This document shows, in pieces, positions 29,506 through 39,169 of a stretch of DNA of 64,000 nucleotides. How positions within the stretch are numbered: the stretch's first letter is position 1; each line of letters begins with the position of its first letter. A program made the position numbers and the translations under genes. The notes below the pieces were generated by a model. It was not told where the DNA came from. It saw only the letters and a list, made by a program, of their open reading frames with translations, and did no database searches. Where the stretch lies: assembly GCF_018100805.1 (NCBI RefSeq), contig NZ_JAGJEA010000004.1, forward strand, positions 62,001 through 126,000, read 5' to 3'. Source of the DNA: Aquimarina sp. MMG016. GTDB lineage: Bacteria > Bacteroidota > Bacteroidia > Flavobacteriales > Flavobacteriaceae.

Positions 29506-29538
29506 AGTTTTGCGGCTTCAATCAAAAATCAATCAAAC

Positions 29539-30204
29539 ATGAAAAAAGGTATTTTATTTATTCTATTTATTTCAATATTTTCTAACTCTTTTGCCCAAGA
29601 AGAATCAAAAACAATTCCTGGTGAGTTCAGAGCGGGAATATTTTACTCTTTAAACAAAAACTTAGGTCCTGATTATATTTACAAATCCCAATTTTTTGGA
29701 TTCTTAACAGATTACGACAAAATAAATTATAGTATAGGTACGAGTATTGAATATGAATTTAATAATAACTTTTCTATTAATTCTGGGATTAGCTATTCTA
29801 ATTACGATTTTACCGCTATATACTATGACGGCTTAGCTCCTTTTTCACCAGGGCAAAGTTTCTTACAAGGTCCATACAAAATTAATCTCAGATATATAGA
29901 AATACCTTTGAGCGTTAGATACTACTTGTCATTCTTAAAAATTAAAGTTTTAGCTGATATTGGAATTATCAACCAATTCATAATTAATGGTAATAGAGAA
30001 TTTGCGCCTGGTGAACAATTTACAGATAAAAGATATATTTCTAGCGGAAAATTAGGAATTGGAGTTGAATATAATATCAATCAAAAGTATGCAATCCAAC
30101 TCATATCACAATATAACCAAGGACTTACTACTTTATTCAAAGATACCTCAGATTTTAAAACTGAGACTTTGAGTTTTTCATTAGGAGTAGTAAAAAGACT
30201 TTAA
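29539..30204 (+). CDS. Outer-membrane beta-barrel protein
   Basis: This 221-residue protein has a signal peptide (ILFILFISIFSNSFAQ) and alternating amphipathic strands such as FSINSGISYSNYDF and LRYIEIPLSVRYYLSF. It ends with an aromatic/hydrophobic strand (ETLSFSLGVVKRL). This is the pattern of the porin-like PorT/OMP_b-brl_2 proteins of Bacteroidota. A specific ligand is not evident. Confidence 0.78.
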   Translation: MKKGILFILFISIFSNSFAQEESKTIPGEFRAGIFYSLNKNLGPDYIYKSQFFGFLTDYDKINYSIGTSIEYEFNNNFSINSGISYSNYDFTAIYYDGLAPFSPGQSFLQGPYKINLRYIEIPLSVRYYLSFLKIKVLADIGIINQFIINGNREFAPGEQFTDKRYISSGKLGIGVEYNINQKYAIQLISQYNQGLTTLFKDTSDFKTETLSFSLGVVKRL

Positions 30205-30313
30205 AATATTTAACATTCATTTCAGATACCTTATACCTTTTTACAATAAAAGCAGTTAATTTGTATCTTTTACTTTTATAAGATATTCTATCTATTAATC
30301 AAATTGAAATTAA

Positions 30314-31393
30314 ATGATCAATGTAACCAAAACATTTTTACCTCCAATTGACGAATATCAAAAGATTCTGCAAAGAGCCTGGGATAAAAAATGGGTTACA
30401 AATAGAGGGGAATTACTATTAGAATTAGAAGAAAAATTAGCAACTTATCTAAATACCTCTAATTTCTTTATTACTACCAATGGCACACTGCCGTTACAAA
30501 TTGCTTTAAAGGTTTTAGGCATTAAGGGAGAAGTTATTACTACTCCTTTTAGCTATGTAGCCACTACATCCTCTATTGTTTGGGAAGGGTGTACTCCCGT
30601 TTTTGTAGATATCGAAGAAGATACCCTCACAATAGACCCTTCTAAAATAGAAGCTGCTATAACTGATAAAACAGAAGCCATTTTAGCAACACATGTTTTT
30701 GGGAACCCTTGTGATGTTGAGACCATCGATAAAATTGCAAAAAAATATCATCTAAAGGTGATCTATGATGCCGCACATTGTTTTGCCGTTACGTATAAAG
30801 ATAAATCTATCTTCGAATATGGAGATGTTAGCACTACAAGTTTTCACTCTACCAAGTTATTTCACACTGGAGAAGGAGGTGCAATTTTCGCAAATGACAA
30901 AACACTTTTTGACACTTTATATTATCATCATAATTTCGGGCATAATGGACCATTAGAATATCACGGCTTGGGAATTAATGCGAAAGCTTCCGAAATGCAA
31001 GCCGCTATGGGACTTTCTGTATTACCGTATATGGACACCATTATTAACAAAAGAAAAGCTCTCAGTGAATGCTATAAGGAACAGCTTCAAAACACAGATT
31101 TCTTAACATTTATGAAAATAAGAGATGGCGCGAGTATGAACTATTCATATCTGCCAGTTCTATTTAAAACCGAAGAACTTTTGTTAGCCACATTAGAATC
31201 TTTAGAAAAAAAAGAGGTTTTTCCTAGAAGATATTTTTATCCATCATTGAACAAATTACCTTACCTAGAACATAAAAAACCTATGCCTATCTCCGAAAAA
31301 ATATCAGGTAGAATTCTTTGTTTACCTTTGTATTCTGAATTATCCATGGAGGAGGTCACCATGATTTGTGATACTATAAAACAAGTTGAATAA
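30314..31393 (+). CDS. DegT/DnrJ/EryC1/StrS family sugar aminotransferase
   Basis: This 359-residue PLP enzyme makes amino sugars from keto-sugar nucleotides. Landmarks are TNGTLPLQIALKVL, TPFSYVATTSSI and VIYDAAHCF (Asp contacting the PLP ring). SFHSTKLFHTGEGG contains the PLP-binding Lys. It overlaps the acetyltransferase start by one base and heads a three-gene glycan operon. The probable product is an N-acylated amino sugar for a surface polysaccharide or glycoprotein. Confidence 0.92.
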   Translation: MINVTKTFLPPIDEYQKILQRAWDKKWVTNRGELLLELEEKLATYLNTSNFFITTNGTLPLQIALKVLGIKGEVITTPFSYVATTSSIVWEGCTPVFVDIEEDTLTIDPSKIEAAITDKTEAILATHVFGNPCDVETIDKIAKKYHLKVIYDAAHCFAVTYKDKSIFEYGDVSTTSFHSTKLFHTGEGGAIFANDKTLFDTLYYHHNFGHNGPLEYHGLGINAKASEMQAAMGLSVLPYMDTIINKRKALSECYKEQLQNTDFLTFMKIRDGASMNYSYLPVLFKTEELLLATLESLEKKEVFPRRYFYPSLNKLPYLEHKKPMPISEKISGRILCLPLYSELSMEEVTMICDTIKQVE

Positions 31394-32016
31394 TGATAGT
31401 TATAGGTGCTAAAGGTCATGCTAAAGAGGTTTTAGAAATTATAGAATCTAAAGAAGATACTTCAAAAGTTAGTTTTTTTGATAATGTTTCAAAACCATCA
31501 GAAGATTACCTATTTGACAAATACCCAATAATACATTCAATAGATTCTCTAAATTTTGAAAAGGATCCTTATTTTTTATCAGCCATTGGTAATCCCATCG
31601 CTAGAAAAAGAGTTGTTAAACTATTTGAAGAAAAAGGAGGTATCTACAAATCTATTATCGCATCAAATGCCATTATTGGAAATTATGAAGTTATAATTAG
31701 TGATGGTTGTAATATCATGCAAGGTGTATTTATTAGTAATAGTGTTCAAATAGGAAAAGGAACTTTAATTAACACCAAAGCAATGATACACCACGATGTT
31801 ACTATTGGTAGTTTTTGTGATATCTCTCCCGGAGCTATATTACTGGGCCACGTTCTTGTAGGTAATCAAACAAGTATTGGTGCAGGAGCTATTATATTGC
31901 CTAAAATTAAGATCGGAGATAATGTAATTATTGGTGCAGGTTCGGTTGTTACAAAAGATGTTCCATCGGGAACTATGATTGTAGGCAATCCCGGAAAAAT
32001 TTTAAAACAGAACTAA
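31393..32016 (+). CDS. Sugar O/N-acyltransferase of the NeuD/PglD type
   Basis: This 207-residue protein has an N-terminal nucleotide-sugar-binding segment (MIVIGAKGHAKEVLEII) and a left-handed beta-helix of hexapeptide repeats (IGKGTLINTKAMIHHDVTIG, IGAGAIILPKIKIGDNVIIG). The His-containing IHHD is likely the catalytic base region. PglD-like enzymes acetylate UDP-amino sugars made by DegT-type aminotransferases, matching the upstream gene, with which it shares one base. Confidence 0.92.
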   Translation: MIVIGAKGHAKEVLEIIESKEDTSKVSFFDNVSKPSEDYLFDKYPIIHSIDSLNFEKDPYFLSAIGNPIARKRVVKLFEEKGGIYKSIIASNAIIGNYEVIISDGCNIMQGVFISNSVQIGKGTLINTKAMIHHDVTIGSFCDISPGAILLGHVLVGNQTSIGAGAIILPKIKIGDNVIIGAGSVVTKDVPSGTMIVGNPGKILKQN

Positions 32017-32020
32017 CTAC

Positions 32021-32854
32021 ATGAAAGTTTCGATTGCTATTATAACATATAATCATGAACAATTTATAAAGAATACTATTGAAGGCATCTTGATGCAAGA
32101 GACAGATCATTCTTATGAAATAGTAATTGGAGAGGATAACTCTACGGATAGCACCAAAGAGATTCTTCTCGAATATAAAAAGACCTACCCTGATAAATTC
32201 AATCTCAAGATTAGAGATAAAAACATAGGCATGATGCCTAATTTTATTGATACTTTAAAAAGTTGCACCGGAGAATACATTGCTCTTTGCGAAGGAGATG
32301 ATTATTGGACTGATCCATTAAAAATACAAAAGCAAGTTGACTTCTTAGACACTAACCCGGAGTATCATATTTGTTATCATGAAGCACAGGTTTTAGAAAA
32401 TAATAAACTTAGAGAAGATACTATTACACGAAAGGTTCCAAACACAAGCACTATCAATGATATTGCTCAAGGCAACTTCATGCATACTCCAACAGTAATG
32501 TTACGGAATAACTTTGAGATTCCGGATTGGTTCTTTAAAACTCCTCTTGGAGATTGGTCTCTATACATGATCTCTATAAAAAACAAAAAAGCTAAGAAAT
32601 TAGCAGATAGCATGGCGGTTTACAGAATACACGATAGTAGTGTATGGTCTTCTAAAAGTGATATAAAAAGATTACAGGGAACAATAAATGCTATTGATTT
32701 ACTTACATCCTCTAAACTGTTTGATTCAGATATAGTAACAATTCTGGATAATAACAAAATGATTTATAAAAAAGATCTTGAATATATATTACGAAAAGAA
32801 AATAAACTTAAAACCAAATGGAAAAGAATAAAAACATATTTTAGGGATCGTTAA
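32021..32854 (+). CDS. Family 2 glycosyltransferase
   Basis: This 277-residue GT-A protein begins VSIAIITYNHEQFIKNTIEG. It continues with the nucleotide-sugar site IVIGEDNSTDSTKEIL and the metal-binding region CEGDDYWTDPLKIQKQVDFL. It starts 4 bp after the acetyltransferase gene. Members with this CEGDDYW pattern are common in capsule and O-antigen clusters; the sugar donor is unknown. Confidence 0.9.
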   Translation: MKVSIAIITYNHEQFIKNTIEGILMQETDHSYEIVIGEDNSTDSTKEILLEYKKTYPDKFNLKIRDKNIGMMPNFIDTLKSCTGEYIALCEGDDYWTDPLKIQKQVDFLDTNPEYHICYHEAQVLENNKLREDTITRKVPNTSTINDIAQGNFMHTPTVMLRNNFEIPDWFFKTPLGDWSLYMISIKNKKAKKLADSMAVYRIHDSSVWSSKSDIKRLQGTINAIDLLTSSKLFDSDIVTILDNNKMIYKKDLEYILRKENKLKTKWKRIKTYFRDR

Positions 32855-32867
32855 AAATTAGAGTCAC

Positions 32868-33938
32868 TTAACGAGGTATATAATTGTCTATTAAAAAATC
32901 TACATCTCTTTCTAAAATTTCGTGATACAGAATATCCGGTTTTTCTTTTTCAATAATTTCTTTATCAAACTTATAATTCCAGATAAAAACGGAGCTACCA
33001 AAATTTTCCTTTAGATATTTACTATAGTAGCCAAAAAATGAATCATTAAAAACTAATACTTTTAAGTCATTAATATCATTCTTATATCTGGTTTCATAGA
33101 ACAATGGATTTTTATGATAATCTCTGGGAACCTGTAATTGTTTTTCTAACTGGATAGCTTGTTCTGGTTCTTTAAAATCTAAACGAATATATTCTTCATT
33201 TTTTTTAAGCTGTAACATCTGATTAAGATCGCCAATAGGATCAATTGTTACCCTCATATCCATGTCATCTAATGTAAATGTATTGAACTTAGAATCTTTA
33301 AAATCTTTTTTAATCAATTCCATTGTAGACTCATGTGCAAAAAAACCACCATAATCATTCCAATGAGTATCGGTCCTATGATATAATCGGATCTTACTAT
33401 TTTTAGGAAATTTTGCTCCTAGATCAATATAATTTATTCCTAATACATTACAAATAGAATCTACTTGTTCTCTTTTTGTATTGTTAGAAGCTTTAGCAAT
33501 AGGAATCATATCTCCATAAACACTATGTTTATTAGGGGCTATAGCTACATAAAACTTAATACCTCTATCATTTAACCACTTTTGACGGTTTTCTAAGCTC
33601 TTTTTTAATTTTACCAGTTCAGATTTAGTAAATACCACTAAACCTTTAGACTCTGACAAAGCATTACTAAAATCATTCCCTAAAAACTTCCATCCATTTT
33701 TCATGTCTATAGCTCTTCCTGGAATAGGATTTGTATCAAAAACATCGGATTTGATTACCGCAAAAGCATCAAATAAGTCTGATTTTAACGGAAAATTTCT
33801 AGCGAAATTTAGGCTTATCTTTTTATCATTCTTATTTATTGGTTCTATTTTAATTCTCAATATAAAACACGCTAAAGGAACTATTATAATAGCCATAAAT
33901 AGCACTATAAAAATCTTAGATATTTTTTCTTGATTCAT
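32868..33938 (-). CDS. AlgX/AlgJ-like SGNH hydrolase-fold protein
   Basis: This 356-residue protein has one N-terminal membrane anchor (IFIVLFMAIIIVPLACFIL). The body resembles the acetyltransferase domain of AlgX/AlgJ, with the key HRTDTHWNDYGG box near residue 190 (Asp and His of the triad). VLVFNDSFFGYY near residue 295 is a candidate Ser-containing box. Such proteins O-acetylate exopolysaccharides in the periplasm, usually together with an MBOAT protein, which is not found nearby. It converges on the glycan operon with a 13-bp gap. Confidence 0.82.
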   Translation of the reverse strand: MNQEKISKIFIVLFMAIIIVPLACFILRIKIEPINKNDKKISLNFARNFPLKSDLFDAFAVIKSDVFDTNPIPGRAIDMKNGWKFLGNDFSNALSESKGLVVFTKSELVKLKKSLENRQKWLNDRGIKFYVAIAPNKHSVYGDMIPIAKASNNTKREQVDSICNVLGINYIDLGAKFPKNSKIRLYHRTDTHWNDYGGFFAHESTMELIKKDFKDSKFNTFTLDDMDMRVTIDPIGDLNQMLQLKKNEEYIRLDFKEPEQAIQLEKQLQVPRDYHKNPLFYETRYKNDINDLKVLVFNDSFFGYYSKYLKENFGSSVFIWNYKFDKEIIEKEKPDILYHEILERDVDFLIDNYIPR

Positions 33939-34187
33939 AATTTAAAACCTAATATAGAGTGAAAAAAGACCACCCATATAAATGACTTAATTTTTCGAAG
34001 ACAAAAATAAACTTATTTACACAAATTATATAGTGATATAGAGAAAAAATCAAACTATATAACACTCTGAAATCCTTCCAAAACCAATTGAATTTCAATT
34101 AGTTATTTTCAACCAATTTTATCAAACCCATTCCATGACAAATAAAATAGTAAGTTTGTTATAGACTAATAAAAAATAAATGTATCT

Positions 34188-34895
34188 ATGATGTATCTCC
34201 AGCCAGAGAAAATCATTAAAACAATAGACTTATTAGAAAAACGTATCTCAGATCGATTTCCTAATTCAAGTTTAAAAGAAGTTTGTCTTCAGTTTTTGAC
34301 AGCTGCACAGGAAAGTAAACAAAATATTCATTGGATTTCTTCCCCAAACATTCCGCTAAGAATATTCTCATATGTTATTATTGCTACAGGTTTAGGAGGT
34401 TTACTATATAGTATAACTTATATTGACCTAAAGCTTGAAAACACCACACTTGCTAACGTGGTTGCAGTCTCTGAAGCTATTTTTAATGATATAATACTAT
34501 TAGGAGCTGCTATTTTCTTTTTGGTTTCATTAGAATCCAGATTAAAAACCAAACGAGCGTTAAAATCACTTAATGAATTACGTGTAATAGCTCATGTCAT
34601 TGATATGCACCAGTTAACCAAAGACCCTTATGTAAATGACTCCCCACAATCCGCAACTGAAAACTCTCCTAAACGAACGCTTACCAAGTTTGAACTTCAG
34701 CGATATTTGGACTATTGCTCTGAAGCAACAGCATTGATTGGCAAGGTAGCTGCTTTATATTCACAAAGTTTACCCGATGAAGCTGTAGTAAGAGCAGTTA
34801 ATGAAATTGAAGTGTTAACAACTGGCTTAAGTCGAAAAATATGGCAAAAACTCACTATCTTAAATGAGTCAAATAATGCATTAAAAGACAAATGA
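34188..34895 (+). CDS. Membrane protein of unknown function
   Basis: This 235-residue protein has two predicted membrane segments (IFSYVIIATGLGGLLYSITY, ~57-77, and DIILLGAAIFFLVSL, ~103-118). Cytosolic helices lie on both sides. No named family is recognised. Its end overlaps the next gene by four bases (ATGA), so it heads a coupled three-gene unit. Confidence 0.72.
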   Translation: MMYLQPEKIIKTIDLLEKRISDRFPNSSLKEVCLQFLTAAQESKQNIHWISSPNIPLRIFSYVIIATGLGGLLYSITYIDLKLENTTLANVVAVSEAIFNDIILLGAAIFFLVSLESRLKTKRALKSLNELRVIAHVIDMHQLTKDPYVNDSPQSATENSPKRTLTKFELQRYLDYCSEATALIGKVAALYSQSLPDEAVVRAVNEIEVLTTGLSRKIWQKLTILNESNNALKDK

Positions 34896-35440
34896 AAAAC
34901 CAACTTGTCAAGATATTAAACAACTGGGATGGTAAACATATCGAATATCTTATCAATTGCTATGATCAATATGCTGATGATAATACGTTTTTTGATATCC
35001 TGATTGAGATTACATACGGGCAAACTGAGTTACAAACTGCAACAACCTGGATCATCAAACATCATTATGATGGTAAAAAAAGTTTATCCGAAAGTCTAGC
35101 AGATCAATTACTAAGTTCAATTAATCAACTAAAGAATTGGGGAGCAAAATTGCATATTCTACAATTGTTACCAAAAATTCATATTACAAAAAATACTGTT
35201 AATCCTGTAGATCAGTTTGTAAGAAAATGTCTTAATGACGATAATAAATTTGTACGGGCCTGGTCATATCAAGGCTTATATGAAGTCTCTAAACATATCC
35301 CAGAATATGAATCTGAACTCCGATCTTTATGCAAAAGAGCTATGCAAACAGAAAGTGCCTCTATCAGATCTAGAGTTAGAAAAGTTTTAAGCATTTTAGA
35401 CGATTCAAAAAATGACATTTCACATAAAATACAGCAGTAA
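34892..35440 (+). CDS. HEAT-repeat-like protein
   Basis: This 182-residue all-helical soluble protein has motifs such as NWGAKLHILQLLPKI, KFVRAWSYQGLYEVSK and SASIRSRVRKVLSIL. They fit HEAT-like repeats used for protein or nucleic-acid contacts. It overlaps the upstream gene by four bases and the downstream DUF1801 gene by one. Its function is unknown. Confidence 0.68.
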   Translation: MKNQLVKILNNWDGKHIEYLINCYDQYADDNTFFDILIEITYGQTELQTATTWIIKHHYDGKKSLSESLADQLLSSINQLKNWGAKLHILQLLPKIHITKNTVNPVDQFVRKCLNDDNKFVRAWSYQGLYEVSKHIPEYESELRSLCKRAMQTESASIRSRVRKVLSILDDSKNDISHKIQQ

Positions 35441-35826
35441 TGGATATCGAGGAATACTTAAATGATATAAAAAATGACCAAAGAAAACAGGATTGTCAAA
35501 CACTTTTAGATTTGATGAAAAAAGTTTCTAAAGAAGAGCCTAGGATATGGAGAAATAGCATTGTAGGTTTTGGTAGTTATCATTATAGGTATGAAAGTGG
35601 CACCGAGGGTGATTGGCTATTAACCGGTTTTTCTTCTCGATCACAAAACATATCGATATATATAATGGCTGGTTTTGATAGATATGAAGAATTTTTATCC
35701 AAGCTAGGCAAGCATAAAATCGGAAAATCCTGTTTGTATGTTAAGCAACTTTCTGATATCGATATGAATGTGTTAGAAAGTATGATAAATGACTCATATC
35801 ACTATGCTGCAGACAAATATCAATAA
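35440..35826 (+). CDS. DUF1801 (YdhG-like) protein
   Basis: This 128-residue protein shows the YdhG/DUF1801 pattern: EEYLNDIKNDQRKQDCQTLL, RIWRNSIVGFGSYHYRYESG, and IYIMAGFDRYEEFLSKLGKH followed by GKSCLYVKQLSDID. The fold is related to frataxin/YdhG-like proteins. A biochemical role is not established. It is last in a translationally coupled trio. Confidence 0.85.
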   Translation: MDIEEYLNDIKNDQRKQDCQTLLDLMKKVSKEEPRIWRNSIVGFGSYHYRYESGTEGDWLLTGFSSRSQNISIYIMAGFDRYEEFLSKLGKHKIGKSCLYVKQLSDIDMNVLESMINDSYHYAADKYQ

Positions 35827-35878
35827 GTGATTTAACTTATAAACCAATTTATTTATTTTTACATATAAATGATTCGAG

Positions 35879-36655
35879 ATGAAACGAATACACGCTTTCG
35901 AATTTGAAGATCTTCAATGGTTTCCCAAGAATATCCGAAACTATATGACTGATTTTTTACAATTCGGTGCTAACACATTCGACATTTATAAAAGTATCGT
36001 TCCCATTCTTAATAAAGGAATTCAAAATTCGGGAACCAATAGAATCATTGATTTGGCTTCTGGAGGTGGCGGAGGATGGTTAAAACTTGTCCAACATCTA
36101 GTTCAGGACAATCCAGATTTAAAAATTACATTATCAGACTATTACCCAAATACTGCAGCTTTTAAAAGAACAAAAGCTAAGTTACCCAGATCTTTTGATT
36201 ACATAAATGATCCCGTGGATGCAATGAATGTTCCAATCGACCTAAAAGGTTTTAGAACACAATTCTTATCCTTACATCATTTTAGACCTAGTGAAGCAAA
36301 AGCCATCCTTCAGAATGCAGTAGATACTAATCAACCTATAGGAATTTTTGAAGCACAGCAACGAGATATTAAAAGTTTAGTTCCTATGCTGCTATCCCCT
36401 ATTTCGGTTATATTAATGACTCCTTTTATTAAACCATTTAGACTTGATAGATTATTATTTACCTATATCATACCAATCCTTCCTTTATTCATTTTATGGG
36501 ATGGAGTGATTTCTGTATTCAGAACGTATACAACAAAAGAACTTCAAAAGATGACTTCAGAATTAGATAATAGCAACCATTTTGATTGGGAAATCGGCAC
36601 TACAAAAGGAAAACCTAGTCAGATTTTATATGTGTTGGGTATTCCTGAAAATTAA
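35879..36655 (+). CDS. Putative class I SAM-dependent methyltransferase
   Basis: This 258-residue protein has the SAM-binding loop IIDLASGGGGGWLKL near residue 57, and LKITLSDYYPNT as the probable acidic motif II. The C-terminal half has two hydrophobic helices (VPMLLSPISVILMTPF, LLFTYIIPILPLFILW), so it may sit on the membrane or handle a lipid-like substrate. The substrate is unknown. Confidence 0.75.
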   Translation: MKRIHAFEFEDLQWFPKNIRNYMTDFLQFGANTFDIYKSIVPILNKGIQNSGTNRIIDLASGGGGGWLKLVQHLVQDNPDLKITLSDYYPNTAAFKRTKAKLPRSFDYINDPVDAMNVPIDLKGFRTQFLSLHHFRPSEAKAILQNAVDTNQPIGIFEAQQRDIKSLVPMLLSPISVILMTPFIKPFRLDRLLFTYIIPILPLFILWDGVISVFRTYTTKELQKMTSELDNSNHFDWEIGTTKGKPSQILYVLGIPEN

Positions 36656-36763
36656 TATATATGTTTGATTTTCAAATTTATAAAACGTCATAATTTTAGT
36701 TTTTGCAGAAAAACACTTGATTTTCAAAATAATATTTAGATATTTGTATAAATACCTAAATAT

Positions 36764-37096
36764 ATGAATGCGGTTTTTAAAGCTTTAAATGATAAGACAC
36801 GAAGAGAAATTCTCACTCTTCTTAAAGAAAAGGACCTTAACGCTGGAGAAATTGCAGAATATTTCAAGATATCTAAACCTAGTATCTCCCATCACCTTGA
36901 TATCCTTAAAAGAGCAGAACTTATCCTTTCTATAAAAAAGGGACAGTTTGTTATATACTCCATCAACACCTCTGTTTTAGACGAATTATTTCAGTGGATT
37001 TATAATTTAAAAGAAGTAAAACATGAAGTTTCAAATACGAAGGGAGATTCCTTTTTGGATTCTGATACTATCACCGATCCTTTATCTGATATTTAG
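36764..37096 (+). CDS. ArsR-family autorepressor, SdpR-like
   Basis: This 110-residue winged-helix protein has NDKTRREILTLLKEKDLNAG, followed by the recognition helix region KISKPSISHHLDILKRAELI. In Bacillus, SdpR represses its own operon and is sequestered by the membrane protein SdpI. The next gene is an SdpI-family protein that overlaps this one by 74 bp in another frame, so the last ~24 residues are double-coded. No metal-binding cysteines are seen. Confidence 0.9.
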   Translation: MNAVFKALNDKTRREILTLLKEKDLNAGEIAEYFKISKPSISHHLDILKRAELILSIKKGQFVIYSINTSVLDELFQWIYNLKEVKHEVSNTKGDSFLDSDTITDPLSDI

Positions 37097-37679
37097 TTGG
37101 AAAATTATGCCCGATCGCATACCAATGCATTATAACATATATGGAGAACCTGATAGATGGGGTGGTAAGAACGACCTGATGAGTATAATGATTATCATTC
37201 CTATTTTAACCTACCTTATGTTTTTGGCAGCAATTTATATTGACCCTAAAAAGAGGATTTCAGAAATGGGTAACAAATATCATCATCTTCGTTTTATAAT
37301 GACTGTGATCATCGCAATGATTTTTATTTTGATAGTATATATAAACGTTCACAGTATTTCTAATTTCAAGAACTACATAAGTATTATATTGGGTTTATTA
37401 TTTATTTTACTTGGAAATTATTTCAGAAGCCTAAAACCCAATTACTTTATCGGTATTAGAACTCCTTGGACCTTAGAGAGTGAAACCGTATGGAGACGAA
37501 CTCATCATATTGGGAGCATTATATGGTTTATTGGAGGTTTTTTAATCATATTGGTCAATATCATATCTAGGTTACAACCAATAGCCTGGATAATATCACT
37601 AGGAATTATACTCCTGCTCATTCTTATCCCGGTTATACACTCTTACTCTATTTACAAGAAATTACAACCAAAATCATAA
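37023..37679 (+). CDS. SdpI-family membrane protein (DUF1648 + SdpI)
   Basis: This 218-residue protein has six or so membrane helices. The N-terminal DUF1648 pattern is clear (LIFSWKIMPDRIPMHYNIYGEPDRW). The later SdpI signature reads LGNYFRSLKPNYFIGIRTPWTLESETVWRRTH in the family; the key parts here are NYFIGIRTPW and VWRRTH. Relatives confer immunity to the SdpC toxin and bind the ArsR-type repressor. No toxin gene is nearby. The long overlap with the repressor gene implies tight coupling. Confidence 0.92.
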   Translation: MKFQIRREIPFWILILSPILYLIFSWKIMPDRIPMHYNIYGEPDRWGGKNDLMSIMIIIPILTYLMFLAAIYIDPKKRISEMGNKYHHLRFIMTVIIAMIFILIVYINVHSISNFKNYISIILGLLFILLGNYFRSLKPNYFIGIRTPWTLESETVWRRTHHIGSIIWFIGGFLIILVNIISRLQPIAWIISLGIILLLILIPVIHSYSIYKKLQPKS

Positions 37680-37683
37680 TTAG

Positions 37684-38619
37684 ATGAAAAAACCAATATT
37701 AACACTATTATTATTCTCATTTCTGTCTTTAACTATTTTATATGCCCAAAACGAGATTGAAATCAAAACTGATAATCTCATATTACATGGTACATTAATT
37801 AATCCGAACAATAATGCTAAAACAATAGTACTATTTATTTCTGGTTCTGGTAATACAGATCGAAACGGTAACTCCTATGCAGGAAATCAAGAATATGTAA
37901 ATAACAGTCTAAAAATGCTTGCAGAAGCACTTTCTGATAACGGGATTGCTTCTTTGAGATATGATAAAAGAGGAGTAGGAAAAAGTAGAAACGAGTCATT
38001 TACCGAAAGAGATCTACGATTTGGTCATTTTGTAAACGATGCGATTTCTTGCATCAACTATTTACAAAAAGAGTTTGATCAAATACTTATTGCAGGGCAT
38101 AGCCAGGGAGCTTTAGTTGGTATTTTAGCTGCTCAGAAAGCAAAGATTCATAAATTTATATCTCTAGCCGGATTAAGTGACTCTGGTTATAATACTATTA
38201 AACGCCAACTTTCAAATCAACCTGAATTTGTAACCGGAGCTGCTTTTCCTATTTTGGACTCCATAAAAAATGGTAAAAAAGTAGATAGCATTCCGCAGTT
38301 TCTAAACACTATTTTTCGTCCACAAATCCAGGATTACCTAATATCTTTTATTAATCAAAATCCACAGAAAGAACTGAACAAGTTAGACATACCTATTTTG
38401 GTGGTTCAAGGCACAACAGATTTACAAATCACGGTAGATGAAGCAAAAAAAATGGCTGATGCAAATAAAAAAAGTAAATTATTAATTATTGAAAAAATGA
38501 ACCACATATTAAAAAAAGCTGAAGCCGATCCTAACAAAAACTTATTAACGTATAACAATCCGGAACTACCATTACACGAAAATTTACTAAAGCCAATTCT
38601 TGAATTCATCAAGGAATAA
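37684..38619 (+). CDS. Exported alpha/beta hydrolase
   Basis: This 311-residue protein has a signal peptide (ILTLLLFSFLSLTILYAQ). The hydrolase core shows an oxyanion region ISGSGNTDRNGN, the nucleophile elbow IAGHSQGALVG (Ser) and a late His in EKMNHILKKA. An Asp lies in VQGTTDLQIT. It resembles periplasmic esterase/acyl-hydrolases. It begins 4 bp after the SdpI-like gene and may be its operon partner. Confidence 0.88.
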   Translation: MKKPILTLLLFSFLSLTILYAQNEIEIKTDNLILHGTLINPNNNAKTIVLFISGSGNTDRNGNSYAGNQEYVNNSLKMLAEALSDNGIASLRYDKRGVGKSRNESFTERDLRFGHFVNDAISCINYLQKEFDQILIAGHSQGALVGILAAQKAKIHKFISLAGLSDSGYNTIKRQLSNQPEFVTGAAFPILDSIKNGKKVDSIPQFLNTIFRPQIQDYLISFINQNPQKELNKLDIPILVVQGTTDLQITVDEAKKMADANKKSKLLIIEKMNHILKKAEADPNKNLLTYNNPELPLHENLLKPILEFIKE

Positions 38620-38935
38620 CCAAATAAAAAATCAATATTTATTAAAAAAAGCTTCGTTTGTTTAGAATTTTACAATCATTTATGTTTTTAACACCCTAAT
38701 ATTATCAAATTGTTAATTATTTTAATATTTAACAAAAACTATCCAATGATGATTCTTCAATAAAAGCACGAAAAGTAAAATAATTATGTATATAATATAT
38801 TGAATCATCATACAATTCTAAGTATTTCTCACTTAACAATACAAATCTTATACACCTAACACTGGTTACAAAGCTGTTAGAACTAATTAATTGTAAGATA
38901 TTATGATTTTACAGACATTTTTTAATGTAATTTTG

Positions 38936-39048
38936 CCCCCGATTTAGCAAACAATAGTTCTCTGTTATAATTTGAGTTAGCCAAAAAAATTAAGAGTCTA
39001 TTACAAAATTCATGAGGATATCCGGACTGGATGTCCTCTTTTTGTTTT
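38936..39048 (+). ncRNA. Candidate small RNA
   Basis: TAATTTTG at 38928-38935 matches the Bacteroidota -7 promoter box (TAnnTTTG) and is followed by CCCCC. About 80 bp further on, GAGGATATCC-GGACT-GGATGTCCTC (39014-39038), followed by TTTTTGTTTT, is a good intrinsic terminator. The sequence between has no ORF. A clear -33 box at normal spacing was not found, and no known RNA family is recognised, so this is tentative. Confidence 0.4.
39014..39048 (+). terminator. Rho-independent terminator
   Basis: A 10-bp stem with one G-T pair and a 5-base loop (GAGGATATCC/GGATGTCCTC) is followed by TTTTTGTTTT. It lies ~120 bp before the histidine kinase start and ~400 bp after the hydrolase gene, so it probably ends a short independent transcript. 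Confidence 0.7.
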
Positions 39049-39169
39049 CTAAAAAAGAGGTTCCTATAAAGGAAAATTCCCTTAACTTCAACATAATTTT
39101 ACTATCTTCGAAATGTAAACACATCAAAATAGTTTATAGTCAGTTTTTCTAAAAAATTTAAACTAATTA

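Larger units (their letters stand above)
38620..39169. other. 550-bp gap with an ncRNA candidate and no ORF
   Basis: No protein gene is seen. A 10-bp inverted repeat ATGATGATTC/GAATCATCAT (38746-38755, 38802-38811) lies in the AT-rich left part. The right part holds a promoter-like box and a terminator hairpin, described separately. Confidence 0.5.
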
